From NCBI GenBank assembly GCA_964540795.1, contig CAZINX010000001.1, positions 124,001-188,000 on the forward strand: a stretch of DNA of 64,000 nt, written 5' to 3'. The notes under the pieces are model-generated. The model was given only the letters and a program-made list of their open reading frames with translations. It was not told the origin of the DNA and ran no database searches. Position 1 is the first letter of the stretch; each line of letters opens with the position of its first letter. Shown here piece after piece: positions 52,841-61,843 of the stretch. This DNA is from Dichotomicrobium sp964540795 (GTDB lineage Bacteria; Pseudomonadota; Alphaproteobacteria; Rhizobiales; Rhodomicrobiaceae). Made by a program: the position numbers and the translations under genes.

Positions 52841-54886
52841 TTAGGCCGCAGCGGTCTCGCTTGCGATAATCTTCTCCGCGAGCTTGCCGTTCAACTCCTG
52901 CATGTGGTCGAAGCGGGCGGTGAAGCTGCCGACGCCCGCCGTGGCCGAGCGTAGCTCCAGAATGAGGTCGCGGGTTTCGGCCTCCGGCATCTCGCCCCAG
53001 ACGACATCCCAGCCGGGCCAGCCCTGGCGCGCGTCGAAGCCCTGAATGTGGCCGCGGCGGCCGGAGATGATCTGGTTGATCTTTGGCGTCGCTTCGCTCG
53101 GCGCGACGATCTCCAAATGGCTGATCGGCTCCAGCAGCACGGGATCGCATTTGGGCAGGCCTTCAGCCATCGCCAGCCGGCCGGCAGCGCGGAACGCCTG
53201 CTCCGAGGAGTCGACGCTGTGATACGAGCCGTCCTTGAGCGTCACGGCGACGTCGACGACCGGGAAGCCGAGCGGCCCCTCGCCGAGATAATCGCGCACG
53301 CCCGCCTCGACCGCAGGGATATACTGCTTCGGCACCGCGCCGCCGGTGATCGTCTCGGAGAACTCGAAGCCGCTGCCGCGCGGGAGCGGCTTGATCTCCA
53401 GCACGACATCGCCGTACTGCCCGTGCCCGCCGCTTTGCTTCTTGTGGCGGCCGCGCACTTCCGCGCGCGTCTTGATCGTCTCCTTATAGGGAATCTTTCG
53501 CGGGCGCGTTTCGGCGCGGATGCCGTATTTGCTCTCCAGCCGCTCCAGCGCCAGGCGCAGATGCATCTCGCCGAAGCCCCAAAGTTCCATGCCGCCGGTG
53601 TCGGTGTTGTTGATGAAGACGAGCGAGGGGTCTTCGTCGCAGATCTTGCCGAGCGCGGTGGTCAGCCGGACCTCGTCCTTGCGCTCCGCCGCGTTGATCG
53701 CAACGCCGTAGACTGGCGCGGTCCCCAGCGCGACGAAGTGCTTGCGCGGCTCGTCCTTGGCGGTGGAGGCCATGTCGCCGGTCTTGGCGTTGTCGAGTCG
53801 TGCGAGCGCCACGGTCTCGCCGAGGCCCGCCGGGCCGCGCTTGCCCGTCTCCTGGCCAATCATGCTCAAGACGCCGGCGCAGCGGTCCTCGCCTTCCGGC
53901 GCGTAGACGGTGGTGCCTTCGGCGACCTTGCCGCGCAGCACGCGCGTCACCGAGAGCTTGCCGCCGTGGGCGGTGTGCAGCGTCTTGACGATGCCCAGCG
54001 CGCTCGGCCAGGCCGCCACGCCGAGCCGCTCGGCCGCCTGATCGACCGCCGGCGCTTCGTGGCGCAGCGCCTTCAGGAGCCGGAAGATGCCGTTGCCGCG
54101 CTCGGCCGATCCGATCAGGACCGGGCAGATCACCCCTTCGCGTAGTTCCTTCGCCAGATCATCGAAGACCTGGTCGCGCGGCGGCTCGATGTCCTCCAGA
54201 AGCTGCTCCATGAGCTGGTCGTCATAATCTGCGAGCTGTTCGAGCATCGAGAACCGCGCTTCGGCTTCGCGGTCGCCGGTCTCCGACGGGATGTCGATGA
54301 CCTCGCTTGGCGCATGCTCGCGGTAAACAAACGCGCGCTCCAGGGCCAGATCGATGAAGCCGGTGACGATGCCCTTCTCCCAGATCGGAATGTGACGCAG
54401 CACCAGCGGGCGCTGGCTGGCCGGTTGCAGCATCGGCAGGATGTCACGGATGCGCATATCGGTCTTGTCGATCTTGTTGAGGAACAGGAAGTGCGGGATG
54501 CCCTGTTCCTCCAGATCGTGCAGGACAACCTGCAGCGCCGGCGCCTTGCGGGGATCCGCCTCGCAGACCACGACCGCGGCGTCGCAGGCAGCGATGGCTG
54601 GCACGCTTTCATAATGAAACTCGACGGAGCCGGGGCAGTCGAGGAAGGTGAGGGCATCGCCGAGGAATTCGGTCTGCCCGACATTCATTTCCACGCTCAT
54701 CCGGTGGGCGCGGGCGGAAGCGGCGTGATCGCCGAGCGTGTTGCCCTCGGCGATGCTGCCCTGCCGGGCTATAGCGCCGGTGCGCGCCATCAGGGCTTCC
54801 AGCAGCGTCGTCTTGCCGCTGGCATACGGACCGACCAGAGCCACGCAACGGTTGCCGTGGGTGTCATGCGCGCCGGTATCCGCCAT
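52841..54886 (-). CDS. EF-G-like translation GTPase (not canonical FusA)
   Basis: 681 residues from the ATG at 54886, which has GGAGGACAAA upstream. EF-G domain order, with G1 GPYASGKTT, G3 FLDCPGS and G4 NKID, but the sequence is divergent from FusA and lacks its switch signatures. It resembles the FusA-like, EF-G paralogue family found in many bacteria, whose role is not settled. It stands alone, not in the str operon. Confidence 0.88.
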   Translation of the reverse strand: MADTGAHDTHGNRCVALVGPYASGKTTLLEALMARTGAIARQGSIAEGNTLGDHAASARAHRMSVEMNVGQTEFLGDALTFLDCPGSVEFHYESVPAIAACDAAVVVCEADPRKAPALQVVLHDLEEQGIPHFLFLNKIDKTDMRIRDILPMLQPASQRPLVLRHIPIWEKGIVTGFIDLALERAFVYREHAPSEVIDIPSETGDREAEARFSMLEQLADYDDQLMEQLLEDIEPPRDQVFDDLAKELREGVICPVLIGSAERGNGIFRLLKALRHEAPAVDQAAERLGVAAWPSALGIVKTLHTAHGGKLSVTRVLRGKVAEGTTVYAPEGEDRCAGVLSMIGQETGKRGPAGLGETVALARLDNAKTGDMASTAKDEPRKHFVALGTAPVYGVAINAAERKDEVRLTTALGKICDEDPSLVFINNTDTGGMELWGFGEMHLRLALERLESKYGIRAETRPRKIPYKETIKTRAEVRGRHKKQSGGHGQYGDVVLEIKPLPRGSGFEFSETITGGAVPKQYIPAVEAGVRDYLGEGPLGFPVVDVAVTLKDGSYHSVDSSEQAFRAAGRLAMAEGLPKCDPVLLEPISHLEIVAPSEATPKINQIISGRRGHIQGFDARQGWPGWDVVWGEMPEAETRDLILELRSATAGVGSFTARFDHMQELNGKLAEKIIASETAAA

Positions 54887-55027
54887 TTTGTCCTCCGCCA
54901 TTTATTTGTCGGGTACTCGCTGGATTGAATATCGTCGCAAGCACATGCGGAGATGGCAAGGGCGGAAGCGGGATTATCTCTGCGCGAAAATTGCCGTTGC
55001 CTGTCACGAAGCGCCGCGCGAGTCGCG

Positions 55028-56437
55028 TTAGATGAACGCGACGCGCAGCAGGTTGGTCGCGCCGGGCGTTCCCAACGGCACGCCAGCGGAGATGATGACG
55101 CGCTGGCCCGGCGCGGCGAAGCCCCGTTCGCGGGCGATCCCGCAAGCGCGCTCGACCATGTCGTCCAGATCGCGCGGATCGTCGGTCAGCACGCAGCGCA
55201 AGCCCCAGGCGAGGGCAAGCCGGCGGGCGGTTTCGGGCACCGGCGTGAGCGCGAGCACGGGCGTCGCGGGGCGGTGGCGCACGGCGCGCAGGGCCGTCGC
55301 GCCGGTGGCCGTGTAGCAGATGATGAGCGCAAGGTTGAGCGACCGGGCGATGGAGCAGGCGGCCGCACTGATCGCGCCGGGCGAGGTGTCGTCCGGGCCG
55401 AGATCAGGCGCGTGAATGATGCTGTCATAGAGCGGATCGCGCTCAACTTCCCTTGCAATGCTGGCCATCGTCTCCACGGCCTCGACCGGATACTTGCCGA
55501 CGGCTGACTCGGCCGAGAGCATCACCGCATCCGCGCCCTCGAACACCGCCGTGGCCACGTCAGAGACCTCCGCGCGGGTCGGCGTGGGCGCGTCGATCAT
55601 CGACTCCAGCATCTGCGTGGCGATGACGATGGGCTTGCCGGCCCGGCGCGCCGCGCGCGTCAGCGACTTCTGCAGCCCCGGCACCTGCTCCAGCGGCATC
55701 TCCACGCCGAGATCGCCGCGCGCGACCATCAGGGCATCGGCCGGCTCCAGGATCGGCTCGATCCGCTCCACGGCGGCGGGTTTCTCGATCTTCGCCATAA
55801 TGGCGGCGCGCCCCCGCGCGAGCTTCGCGGCCTCGGCTATGTCGTCCTCGCGCTGAACGAAGGAGAGCGCCAGCCAGTCGACGCCAAGCCCCAGCATGAA
55901 GTCCAGATCGGCGCGATCTTTCGGCGTCAGCGCGCCGACGGGCAGGACGGTATCCGGCAGGCTGATGCCCTTGCGGCCGGAGAGCGTCCCGCCGACCACC
56001 ACCTGGGCGGTGATCGTTTCCGGGCTGACCTGAACAACATCGAGGCGCAGCTTGCCGTCATCGAGCAGCAGCCGGTCGCCGGGCGCGACGCTTGCGAAGA
56101 TTTCGGGGTGGGGCAGCTGGACGCGCTCATCGGTGCCGTGGGTTTGCGACTTGTCGAAGCGGAGTGTCGCGCCATGATGAAGCTCGACGGCCCCTTCCGC
56201 GAATTCGCCGATGCGCAGCTTCGGTCCCTGAAGATCGACGAGAATGCCGATTGGCTTCTCGCAGCGCGCCTCCGCCGCCCGGATCGCAGACACGGCGGCC
56301 TTCGCCGCCTCGTGCGGCGTGTGGCTCATATTGACGCGGAAGGTGTCGACGCCAGCGGCGATCAGCCGGGCGATGGTTTCCGGGCTGGATGAGGCGGGGC
56401 CGAGCGTCGCTACGATCTTGACCCGCCGCGCTGTCAT
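55028..56437 (-). CDS. pyk: Pyruvate kinase
   Basis: 469 residues. N-terminal RRVKIVATLGPASSSPETI, the Mg/K site MVARGDLGVEMPLEQVP and VIATQMLESMIDAPTPTRAEV are hallmark motifs. It makes pyruvate and ATP from phosphoenolpyruvate. It starts 12 bp after the DUF1036 gene, a common alphaproteobacterial pairing. Confidence 0.97.
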   Translation of the reverse strand: MTARRVKIVATLGPASSSPETIARLIAAGVDTFRVNMSHTPHEAAKAAVSAIRAAEARCEKPIGILVDLQGPKLRIGEFAEGAVELHHGATLRFDKSQTHGTDERVQLPHPEIFASVAPGDRLLLDDGKLRLDVVQVSPETITAQVVVGGTLSGRKGISLPDTVLPVGALTPKDRADLDFMLGLGVDWLALSFVQREDDIAEAAKLARGRAAIMAKIEKPAAVERIEPILEPADALMVARGDLGVEMPLEQVPGLQKSLTRAARRAGKPIVIATQMLESMIDAPTPTRAEVSDVATAVFEGADAVMLSAESAVGKYPVEAVETMASIAREVERDPLYDSIIHAPDLGPDDTSPGAISAAACSIARSLNLALIICYTATGATALRAVRHRPATPVLALTPVPETARRLALAWGLRCVLTDDPRDLDDMVERACGIARERGFAAPGQRVIISAGVPLGTPGATNLLRVAFI

Positions 56438-56449
56438 CGCCGGTCTCCG

Positions 56450-56890
56450 TTAGTCCGCGTCCGTCATGCGGATGGTCCAGTCCGATTCTTCCTGGGTGTC
56501 GACCTCGAAAAAGCCGGTTTTCGCATAACCGCGCTCCTCGCAGTCTTGCACGCCCTCGATGGTGAACGCCTTGTCATCCGTGCACATGAAGGCTTCGCCG
56601 CTCCATTCGCCGCCGCGATCGTAGTCCACGGCGTGGACATAATAGAACCGGGCGATCAGATCGCCCTTCAGCAGAATTTCGCAGTCCTGCGCGGCGACGT
56701 TCCACCAGCCTTCGCTGACCCAGCCGTCGGAACCCTTGTAGCCGATGGCCACGCCGATGCGGCTTGATGTCATGTTGCACAGCTTGAGATCGGCCTTCGC
56801 CGCCGGAGCGAATGCCGTGAGCGCCAGCGTAAGCGTGGCGGCGAAAACGGTTCGGCAATTGCGTCTGCGATCGGATGCTCGCTGCGTCAT
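56450..56890 (-). CDS. DUF1036 secreted protein
   Basis: 146 residues with a signal peptide (FAATLTLALTAFAPAAKA) and a DUF1036 body: LCNMTSSRIGVAIGYKG, SEGWWNVAAQDCEIL and FMCTDDKAFTIEG. Four cysteines probably form disulphides in the periplasm. Function unknown. It has a GAGAGGAG site and precedes pyk. Confidence 0.88.
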   Translation of the reverse strand: MTQRASDRRRNCRTVFAATLTLALTAFAPAAKADLKLCNMTSSRIGVAIGYKGSDGWVSEGWWNVAAQDCEILLKGDLIARFYYVHAVDYDRGGEWSGEAFMCTDDKAFTIEGVQDCEERGYAKTGFFEVDTQEESDWTIRMTDAD

Positions 56891-56941
56891 GGGCTCCTCT
56901 CGGTTCGGATCGACAAGGCCGGCCGCCGGGACAAACTGACA

Positions 56942-58234
56942 TCAATCCCCCGGCGGCTCGACCAGAATCGTGCGGAAATCATTAACGTTGGTCTGCGTCG
57001 GGCCGGAGACGAGCAGATCGCCCAACGCGCGAAAAAACCCTTGTGAGTCGTTATTTTGAAGGAATGTGGCTGCTTCGAGATTGGCGCTGCGGGCGCGCGC
57101 CAGAGTGCCCGGGTCGATAATCGCGCCGGCTGGGTCGTCGGCCGCGCCGCTGCCGCCATCCGAACCGTCGGTGTCCGCCGCCAGCGCGTGGATGCCCGGC
57201 GCGCCGTCCAGCGCGATGGCCAGCGCCAGCGCGTATTCCTGGTTGGGGCCGCCGCGCCCGTCGCCGCGGATCGTGACGGTCGCCTCGCCGCCTGACAGCA
57301 GCGCCACCCGCTCGCTGCGACCTTGCAATTCGCGCGCCATGTCGGCATGGGCTTTCGCCAGATCGCGCGCCTCGCCCTCCAGCGCGTCGCCAAGTATGAC
57401 GGGCCGGTAGCCGCGCGCGCGGGCTGCCTCGGCCGCGGCCTCAAGCGACTGCGCAGCGGTTGCGGCGAGGGTGTATTCAGCGTTGGCGAAGGCCGCATCG
57501 CCGGGTTTGGGCGTCTCGTTCGCCGGGTCGTCGAGCGCGGCGGCGACAGCGGGGCCGGGCGTGATGCCAAAATCCGCCAGTACCTTCCGAGCGTCGGCCA
57601 GCGTCGTCGGATCGGGCACGCTCGGGCCGGAACCGATGGCGTTCGGCGCGTCCCCGGGAACATCAGAGATCGCCAGCGTGACGACGCGCGCCGGCGCGGC
57701 CCGTGCGGTCAACCGTCCGCCCTTGAACCGCGAGAGGTGCTTGCGCACGCAGTTTATCTGGCTGATCGTCGCGCCGGAGCGCAGCAGCGCCTGGGTCAGC
57801 GCGCGCTTGTCGTCCAGCGTCAGGCCCGGAACCGGCGCGGCGCACAGCGCCGACGCCCCGCCCGACAACAGCACCAGCACCAGATCGTCCGCCTCCGCCG
57901 ATCCAGCGGCTTCAAGCGCCGCCTCCGCGCCGCGCAGGCTGCCGTCATCCGGCACGGGATGTCCCGCCTCGATCAAGCGCGTGTGCGCAAGCGGCACGCC
58001 ATAGCCATGCCGCGTGACCGCGAGCGCCTCATAGCGACCCCGTGCAATCGCCTCGGCGTAGTGCTCTTCCGCCGCGCGCGACATCGCCGCGGCAGCTTTC
58101 CCGCAGGCAATGACGATGATCCGTCCGCCCGGCCAATCTGGAAACAGACCGGGGAGACAGCGGGCGGGTTGCGCGCGCGCCACGGCGGCGTCGAACAGGG
58201 CGATCAAATCGGTGCGATGTGGATCTTCAGCCAT
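56942..58234 (-). CDS. Glycerate 2-kinase (MOFRL/GK family, GckA/TtuD-type)
   Basis: 430 residues from the ATG at 58234 (a longer reading to 58465 adds a poor N-terminus). Family segments: IIVIACGKAAAAMSRAAEEH, LVLVLLSGGASALCAAP, RVALLSGGEATVTIRG and ADTDGSDG. These enzymes phosphorylate glycerate at C2, often after hydroxypyruvate reduction; older names call it hydroxypyruvate reductase. An inverted repeat (56922-56930 with 56949-56957) spans its stop codon. Confidence 0.9.
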   Translation of the reverse strand: MAEDPHRTDLIALFDAAVARAQPARCLPGLFPDWPGGRIIVIACGKAAAAMSRAAEEHYAEAIARGRYEALAVTRHGYGVPLAHTRLIEAGHPVPDDGSLRGAEAALEAAGSAEADDLVLVLLSGGASALCAAPVPGLTLDDKRALTQALLRSGATISQINCVRKHLSRFKGGRLTARAAPARVVTLAISDVPGDAPNAIGSGPSVPDPTTLADARKVLADFGITPGPAVAAALDDPANETPKPGDAAFANAEYTLAATAAQSLEAAAEAARARGYRPVILGDALEGEARDLAKAHADMARELQGRSERVALLSGGEATVTIRGDGRGGPNQEYALALAIALDGAPGIHALAADTDGSDGGSGAADDPAGAIIDPGTLARARSANLEAATFLQNNDSQGFFRALGDLLVSGPTQTNVNDFRTILVEPPGD

Positions 58235-58367
58235 TGCGCCTGTGATTATCAGCAAACATCTAAAGCACAAGGGTTTGCTTGATAAAAAAGTTCTGTAGGG
58301 TAGGGGCTTTTCCTGAAAACGATAAACCCGCGCCGCGCGCGGCGCATCAAACAACCGAAGTCCAAGA

Positions 58368-59546
58368 ATGCTGAAAAAGATGGAGATCGAGCTATCGGAC
58401 GATTCGTCCGCAGAAAACGCATTTGAGTTCATGCCCGGCGCGCCAGATGCCGGACTGGTCATCACCTGCGATCACGCGACCAATGCTTTCCCGCCCGGTT
58501 ACGGCACGCTGGGTCTGCCGCCGGAACAACTGGAGCGGCACATCGCCTACGATATCGGCGCGGCGGGGGTGACGCGCCGGCTGGCGGAGCTTCTCGGCGT
58601 GCCGGCGGTGCTGTCCCGGTTCTCGCGGCTGTTCATCGACCCCAACCGCGCGATCGACGACCCGACGCTCATCATGCGCATCTCAGACGGCGCAGTGGTG
58701 CCGGGCAACGCGCGCATCGATCAGCGCGAGATCGACTACCGGATCAACAATTTCTACCGCCCATACCACGCCGCCATCGACGCCGCGCTGGACGGCGCGA
58801 TCGCCACGGGCAAGCCGCCGGCGATCTTTTCGATCCACAGCTTCACCGAGGCCTGGCGCGGGCACCCGCGGCCGTGGCACGCGACCGTGCTGTGGGACAA
58901 GGACCCGCGCTTCGCCAAGCCGCTGGTCGACGCGCTTCACGCCGAGCCAGGCATCGTCGCCGGCGAGAACGAGCCTTACAGCGGGCGTCTCAAGGGCGAC
59001 AGCATGTACGAGCACGGCACGCGCCGCGGGCTGCCGCACGCGCTGATCGAAATCCGCCAGGACCTGATACGCGACCCGGCCGGACAGCAGGAATGGGCCG
59101 AGCGGCTGGCGCGGATCATCGGGCGCATCCTTCAGACCCGGCGCAACAGCGGGTTGCACCGCATCCACTACTATGGCTCCTTTGCAGATGAGGGGGCGAT
59201 CCTGCCCCATGTCAGATCGCCACGTGAGGAGGAGCTTATGCGCGAGATCGACCCGAAAACCGCGAACGAGATCGAGGCGGCGGTGTTCCGCCGGCTGGTC
59301 AGCCATCTGCGCGAGCGCGCAGACGTGCAGAACATCGACATGATGAACCTGGCCGGCTTCTGCCGGAACTGCCTGTCCAACTGGTACCGCGAGGCGGCGG
59401 AGGAGCGCGGCTTCGACCTGTCGAAAGCGGAATCGCGCGAACTTGTCTACGGGATGCCCTATGACGAGTGGAAGGCAAAGTATCAGACCGAGGCGACGCC
59501 GGAGCAGCAGGCGCGCTTTCAGGAAGCGCACGGCGACGGCCACTGA
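58368..59546 (+). CDS. N-formylglutamate amidohydrolase fused to DUF1244
   Basis: 392 residues. Residues about 25-265 are an N-formylglutamate amidohydrolase (FGase, HutG-like): VITCDHATNAFPP, RLFIDPNRAIDDPTL, FSIHSFTEAW and HALIEIRQDLI. Residues about 291-392 are a DUF1244 domain: DMMNLAGFCRNCLSNWYREA and YGMPYDEWKAKYQTEA. In many alphaproteobacteria the two are separate neighbouring genes. An internal ATG at 59238 with AGGAGGAG upstream could give the DUF1244 part alone. Confidence 0.88.
   Translation: MLKKMEIELSDDSSAENAFEFMPGAPDAGLVITCDHATNAFPPGYGTLGLPPEQLERHIAYDIGAAGVTRRLAELLGVPAVLSRFSRLFIDPNRAIDDPTLIMRISDGAVVPGNARIDQREIDYRINNFYRPYHAAIDAALDGAIATGKPPAIFSIHSFTEAWRGHPRPWHATVLWDKDPRFAKPLVDALHAEPGIVAGENEPYSGRLKGDSMYEHGTRRGLPHALIEIRQDLIRDPAGQQEWAERLARIIGRILQTRRNSGLHRIHYYGSFADEGAILPHVRSPREEELMREIDPKTANEIEAAVFRRLVSHLRERADVQNIDMMNLAGFCRNCLSNWYREAAEERGFDLSKAESRELVYGMPYDEWKAKYQTEATPEQQARFQEAHGDGH
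59226..59240 (+). promoter_or_regulatory. Internal ribosome-binding site and start for free DUF1244 protein
   Basis: GAGGAGGAGCTTATG lies in the reading frame of the fusion gene. The ATG at 59238 begins MREIDPKTANEIEAAVFRRL, exactly at the start of the DUF1244 domain, and would make a 102-residue product. Confidence 0.6.
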
Positions 59547-59697
59547 GGCTCGTCCACAAGCCCCGCAACGTTCTGGATAACGCGCGGCGGGCGCTTGAGA
59601 CGGCAGGGGCGGCGGCCTAGCCTGATGACAAAGGCTGAACGGGCGAATCGGTCGCCCACCGCCGCCACCCATCTCCAACTGGAAAACAGGCCGCCCC

Positions 59698-60000
59698 ATG
59701 AGCGAACTTCACGACAGCACCCGCCAGCAGCTGCGCGCCATTATCGAACGCATTGAGCGGCTGGAAGAGGAAAAGGCCGCGCTTGCCGCCGACATCCGCG
59801 AGGTGTACGCCGAGGCGAAGGGCCACGGTTTCGACACCAAGGCGCTGCGCAAGATCGTGCAGATGCGCAAGAAGGAAGCGCATGAGCGCCAGGAGGAGGA
59901 GGCCGTGCTGACGACCTATCTCCACGCGCTCGGTATGCTGGAAGACACGCCGTCCTGGCAGGCTCCCGAGGGCGAAGCGCCGCAGGAGGATGCGGCGTAG
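59698..60000 (+). CDS. GapR-like DUF2312 nucleoid protein
   Basis: 100 residues, a DUF2312 (UPF0335) protein. A long coiled coil (RAIIERIERLEEEKAALAAD) is followed by VYAEAKGHGFDTKALRKIV and the basic QMRKKEAHERQ. The Caulobacter family member GapR binds overtwisted, AT-rich DNA and aids replication. Here a 25-residue acidic tail follows the conserved part. Confidence 0.88.
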   Translation: MSELHDSTRQQLRAIIERIERLEEEKAALAADIREVYAEAKGHGFDTKALRKIVQMRKKEAHERQEEEAVLTTYLHALGMLEDTPSWQAPEGEAPQEDAA

Positions 60001-60049
60001 CGCCCGTCCGCGCCTGATCGCATAGGCCCATGAAGACGACCCCCTTACA

Positions 60050-60070
60050 GCCTGCAGCATGACTGCGGGC
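60050..60070 (+). terminator. Possible terminator after the GapR-like gene
   Basis: GCCTGCAG-CATGA-CTGCGGGC forms an 8-bp stem with one mismatch; a run of T (ATTTTTATC) begins about 10 nt later. The distance from stem to T-run makes it a moderate candidate. Confidence 0.4.
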
Positions 60071-60254
60071 CTCCCTGAATTTTTATCGACGTTCACGGCA
60101 TCTGCACCGCGCGGCGTTGCGTTGCGCTCCGGCTTGGTGTCTAGTCCAAAAGGATTGTTTCCGTGCGCGGCAGGCGGTTCGTGCGCCAGCAGCGCTTGAC
60201 TTTGACGCACAGGGAAGGCGCGCTGGCCAGGAGGCGCGCCGTGGAGCTTGAGCG

Positions 60255-60977
60255 GTGTCGATCTGGGGCAAAATCGCGGGCGCGGCGACCGGGCTGGCCA
60301 TCGGCGGGCCGATCGGCGCGCTATTGGGCGGACTGGCCGGGCATTACGCGATCGACCGCGAGAACGACGAAGCCGCCGATATCCATGAGCGAGAGGTCGC
60401 GTTCTCTATGGGGGTGATCGCCCTCGGCGCCAAGATGGCCAAGGCTGACGGCGTGGTCACGAAAGATGAGGTTTCGGCCTTCAAAGACGTCTTCAAGGTG
60501 CCGGACAGCGAACTGAAGAACGTCGCCCGGCTGTTCAATCTCGCCAAGAAGGATGTCGCCGGCTACGACTCCTATGCGAAGCAGCTCGCCCGCATGTTCC
60601 GGGACGACCGCGAGACACTGAAGGCCGTCCTCGACGGGCTATTCCATATCGCGAAGGCGGACGAGGTCCTGCACCCGAACGAAGAACAGTATCTCGCATC
60701 GGTCGCGCGCATCTTCGGGTTTTCCGACACCGAGTTCGCCTATATCCGCGCCCGGCACGTCGAGGCCAAGGAGCGCAGCCCGTATGATGTGCTGGAGGTC
60801 GACCCGTCCATCAGCGACGCGGAGCTGAAAAAGCGCTACCGCGAGCTGGTGCGGGAGAACCACCCCGACCGGCTGATGGCGCGCGGCGTGCCCGAAGAGT
60901 TCGTCGAGATCGCCAACAACAAGATTGCGGCGATCAACCAGGCCTATGACGAGATCGCCAAAGAGCGCGGGCTTTAA
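60255..60977 (+). CDS. DjlA-type protein: TerB-like domain plus J domain
   Basis: 240 residues from a GTG start. A glycine-rich hydrophobic N-terminus (about 6-30) may be a membrane span or re-entrant loop; a TerB-like helical domain follows (about 45-160), and a C-terminal J domain with HPD in RENHPDRLMARG (about 170-238). J domains stimulate DnaK ATPase. Five bases separate it from amiD. Confidence 0.9.
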   Translation: MSIWGKIAGAATGLAIGGPIGALLGGLAGHYAIDRENDEAADIHEREVAFSMGVIALGAKMAKADGVVTKDEVSAFKDVFKVPDSELKNVARLFNLAKKDVAGYDSYAKQLARMFRDDRETLKAVLDGLFHIAKADEVLHPNEEQYLASVARIFGFSDTEFAYIRARHVEAKERSPYDVLEVDPSISDAELKKRYRELVRENHPDRLMARGVPEEFVEIANNKIAAINQAYDEIAKERGL

Positions 60978-60982
60978 GGGCG

Positions 60983-61843
60983 GTGGAGCGCAGACGGGTG
61001 TTGCGCAGGATCGCGATATTGGCAGGCGGCGCGACGCTGGCGGGCGGGATGTATCGCTGGTTGTGGCCCGGCCTTGGCGGGCCGCTGCGCGAACCTGAGA
61101 CGCCGCTGGCCAGCCGGGTCATCCCCTCGCCGAATTACGGCGCGCGGCGCGGGTGGAAGCGGCCGGACATGATCCTACTGCACTACACCGGAATGGGAAC
61201 TGCCGAAGCAGCAGCGCGTTGGCTGGCGAACCCGGAATCGAAGGTGTCAACGCATTACCTTATCGAGGAGGACGGCGCGATCACTCAGATGGTGTCGGAG
61301 CGGCACCGCGCCTGGCACGCCGGCGCGTCCTACTGGGCAGGCGAGCGCGACATCAACAGCGTTTCCATCGGCATCGAAATCCACAACCACGGGCATGAAG
61401 CGCCCGACGGGCTGCCGCCTTATCCACGCGCGCAAATGGAAGCCGTGGCCGCGCTGTGCCGGGACATTGCCGCGCGCTGGTCGGTGCCGCCGGAGCGCGT
61501 AATGGGGCATTCCGACGTTGCGCCGGGGCGCAAAGTCGATCCGGGCGAGCATTTCGACTGGCAATGGCTGGCGGATCAGGGCGTTGGCGTGTGGGCGCCG
61601 CCCGCGCCGGTCGGCGAAGGAGCAGATGCCGCGGCTGAAGGCGTCGCCGAGATCAAGGCCCGGCTGGCGCGGGTCGGATATGGTGTGACGCCGGGGCCGC
61701 ACCTCGACGCGCATACCGAGGCGGTCATCGCCGCGTTCCAGCGGCGCTTCCGGCCAGCGCGGGTCGATGGCCGCGCCGATGCTTCCACGCGCGAAACGCT
61801 CGATCGGCTGCTTGCTGCGCTGGAAGACAAGGCGATCAGCTAG
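60983..61843 (+). CDS. amiD: N-acetylmuramoyl-L-alanine amidase AmiD-type with peptidoglycan-binding domain
   Basis: 286 residues from a GTG start. A basic N-terminus MERRRVLRRIAILAGG precedes a hydrophobic segment, so it is exported or anchored (Tat-like). The Amidase_2 domain shows zinc-ligand regions LLHYTGMG and MGHSDVAPGRKVDPG; a PG_binding_1 domain follows (about 215-280). Likely peptidoglycan turnover. The stop overlaps that of gluQ by 8 bp. Confidence 0.93.
   Translation: MERRRVLRRIAILAGGATLAGGMYRWLWPGLGGPLREPETPLASRVIPSPNYGARRGWKRPDMILLHYTGMGTAEAAARWLANPESKVSTHYLIEEDGAITQMVSERHRAWHAGASYWAGERDINSVSIGIEIHNHGHEAPDGLPPYPRAQMEAVAALCRDIAARWSVPPERVMGHSDVAPGRKVDPGEHFDWQWLADQGVGVWAPPAPVGEGADAAAEGVAEIKARLARVGYGVTPGPHLDAHTEAVIAAFQRRFRPARVDGRADASTRETLDRLLAALEDKAIS

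Noticed and set aside
56922..56957. Inverted repeat GCCGCCGGG/CCCGGCGGC at the end of the glycerate kinase gene as a terminator
   Set aside because: It spans the stop codon, its loop is 18 nt and no T-run follows; kept only as a note in the gene entry.
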